Shown here in pieces: positions 5,930 through 6,039 of a stretch of DNA of 6,039 nucleotides (position 1 is the first letter of the stretch; each line of letters begins with the position of its first letter). Source of the DNA: Ktedonobacterales bacterium (GTDB taxonomy: Bacteria > Chloroflexota > Ktedonobacteria > Ktedonobacterales > JADMIN01); contig JAICKD010000227.1 in assembly GCA_025928125.1 (NCBI GenBank), positions 1-6,039 on the forward strand, read 5' to 3'. A model generated the notes under the pieces. That model was not told where the DNA came from and searched no databases. It saw only the letters and a program-made list of their open reading frames with translations. Both the position numbers and the translations under genes were made by a program.

Positions 5930-5938
5930 TTTCACACC

Positions 5939-6039
5939 ATGGCATGGGATATCGACACCACCCATTCATCGATTGAGTTTACCGCCAAGCATATGATGGT
6001 CACGAACGTCAAGGGCCGCTTTACCAGCTTCAGTGGCGA
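5939..6039 (+). CDS. YceI family protein, N-terminal part (runs off right edge)
   Basis: The first 33 codons read MAWDIDTTHSSIEFTAKHMM followed by VTNVKGRFTSFSG. This is the characteristic opening of the YceI family: a W-x-I/L-D...HS-x-I-x-F strand, then a H-M-M...V-x-G-x-F strand. YceI proteins form an extended lipocalin-like beta-barrel that binds polyprenyl or other long lipid molecules; family members are often linked to isoprenoid metabolism or stress. E. coli YceI is exported, but this one has no signal peptide, so it is probably cytoplasmic. The family is usually around 170-200 residues, so roughly five sixths is missing here. The gene has its own promoter and a 140-base leader, which separates it from the exchanger upstream. 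Confidence 0.88.
   Translation, partial: MAWDIDTTHSSIEFTAKHMMVTNVKGRFTSFSG

Overview
The window is GC-rich bacterial chromosome with ordinary housekeeping and accessory membrane genes. The mix of a BrkB/YihY-type membrane protein, an enlarged PriA, a CaCA-type cation exchanger of the kind common in Actinobacteria and Chloroflexota, and a YceI protein would fit a Chloroflexota bacterium. That placement rests on recalled family resemblance and is tentative. I see no tRNA, rRNA, CRISPR array, transposase or phage gene.

Layout: (1) Positions 1-508, minus strand: the first 169 codons of an APH/choline-kinase-like phosphotransferase that runs off the left edge. (2) 509-758: a divergent intergenic region with a GC-rich perfect hairpin resembling an interspersed repeat, then a visibly AT-richer stretch with a plausible promoter. 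(3) 759-1763, plus: a six-helix YihY/BrkB membrane protein. (4) 1764-1860: a short gap filled with overlapping inverted repeats. (5) 1861-4494, plus: PriA, the replication-restart helicase, with all helicase motifs and eight zinc-binding cysteines intact and apparently two winged-helix-like modules. (6) 4554-5738, plus: a sodium/calcium-exchanger-like (CaCA) membrane protein whose reading frame is cut once, by an in-frame TAG at 5094-5096 lying exactly between its two halves. (7) 5739-5938: an intergenic region with a strong sigma-70-like promoter and repeats that could be operators. (8) 5939 to the right edge, plus: the first 33 codons of a YceI-family protein.

From yihY to the exchanger the genes lie on the plus strand with gaps of 97 and 59 bases, so priA and the exchanger could share transcripts with their upstream neighbours, although no functional link is evident. 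The phosphotransferase is divergent and the yceI gene appears to have its own promoter. The observation most worth pursuing is the split exchanger: both halves are otherwise intact, in the same frame, and each carries one of the two alpha-repeats the family needs. This points to a recent nonsense mutation, a base-call error, stop-codon readthrough, or a genuinely two-part transporter. I did not find convincing evidence of a new defence or mobile system here.
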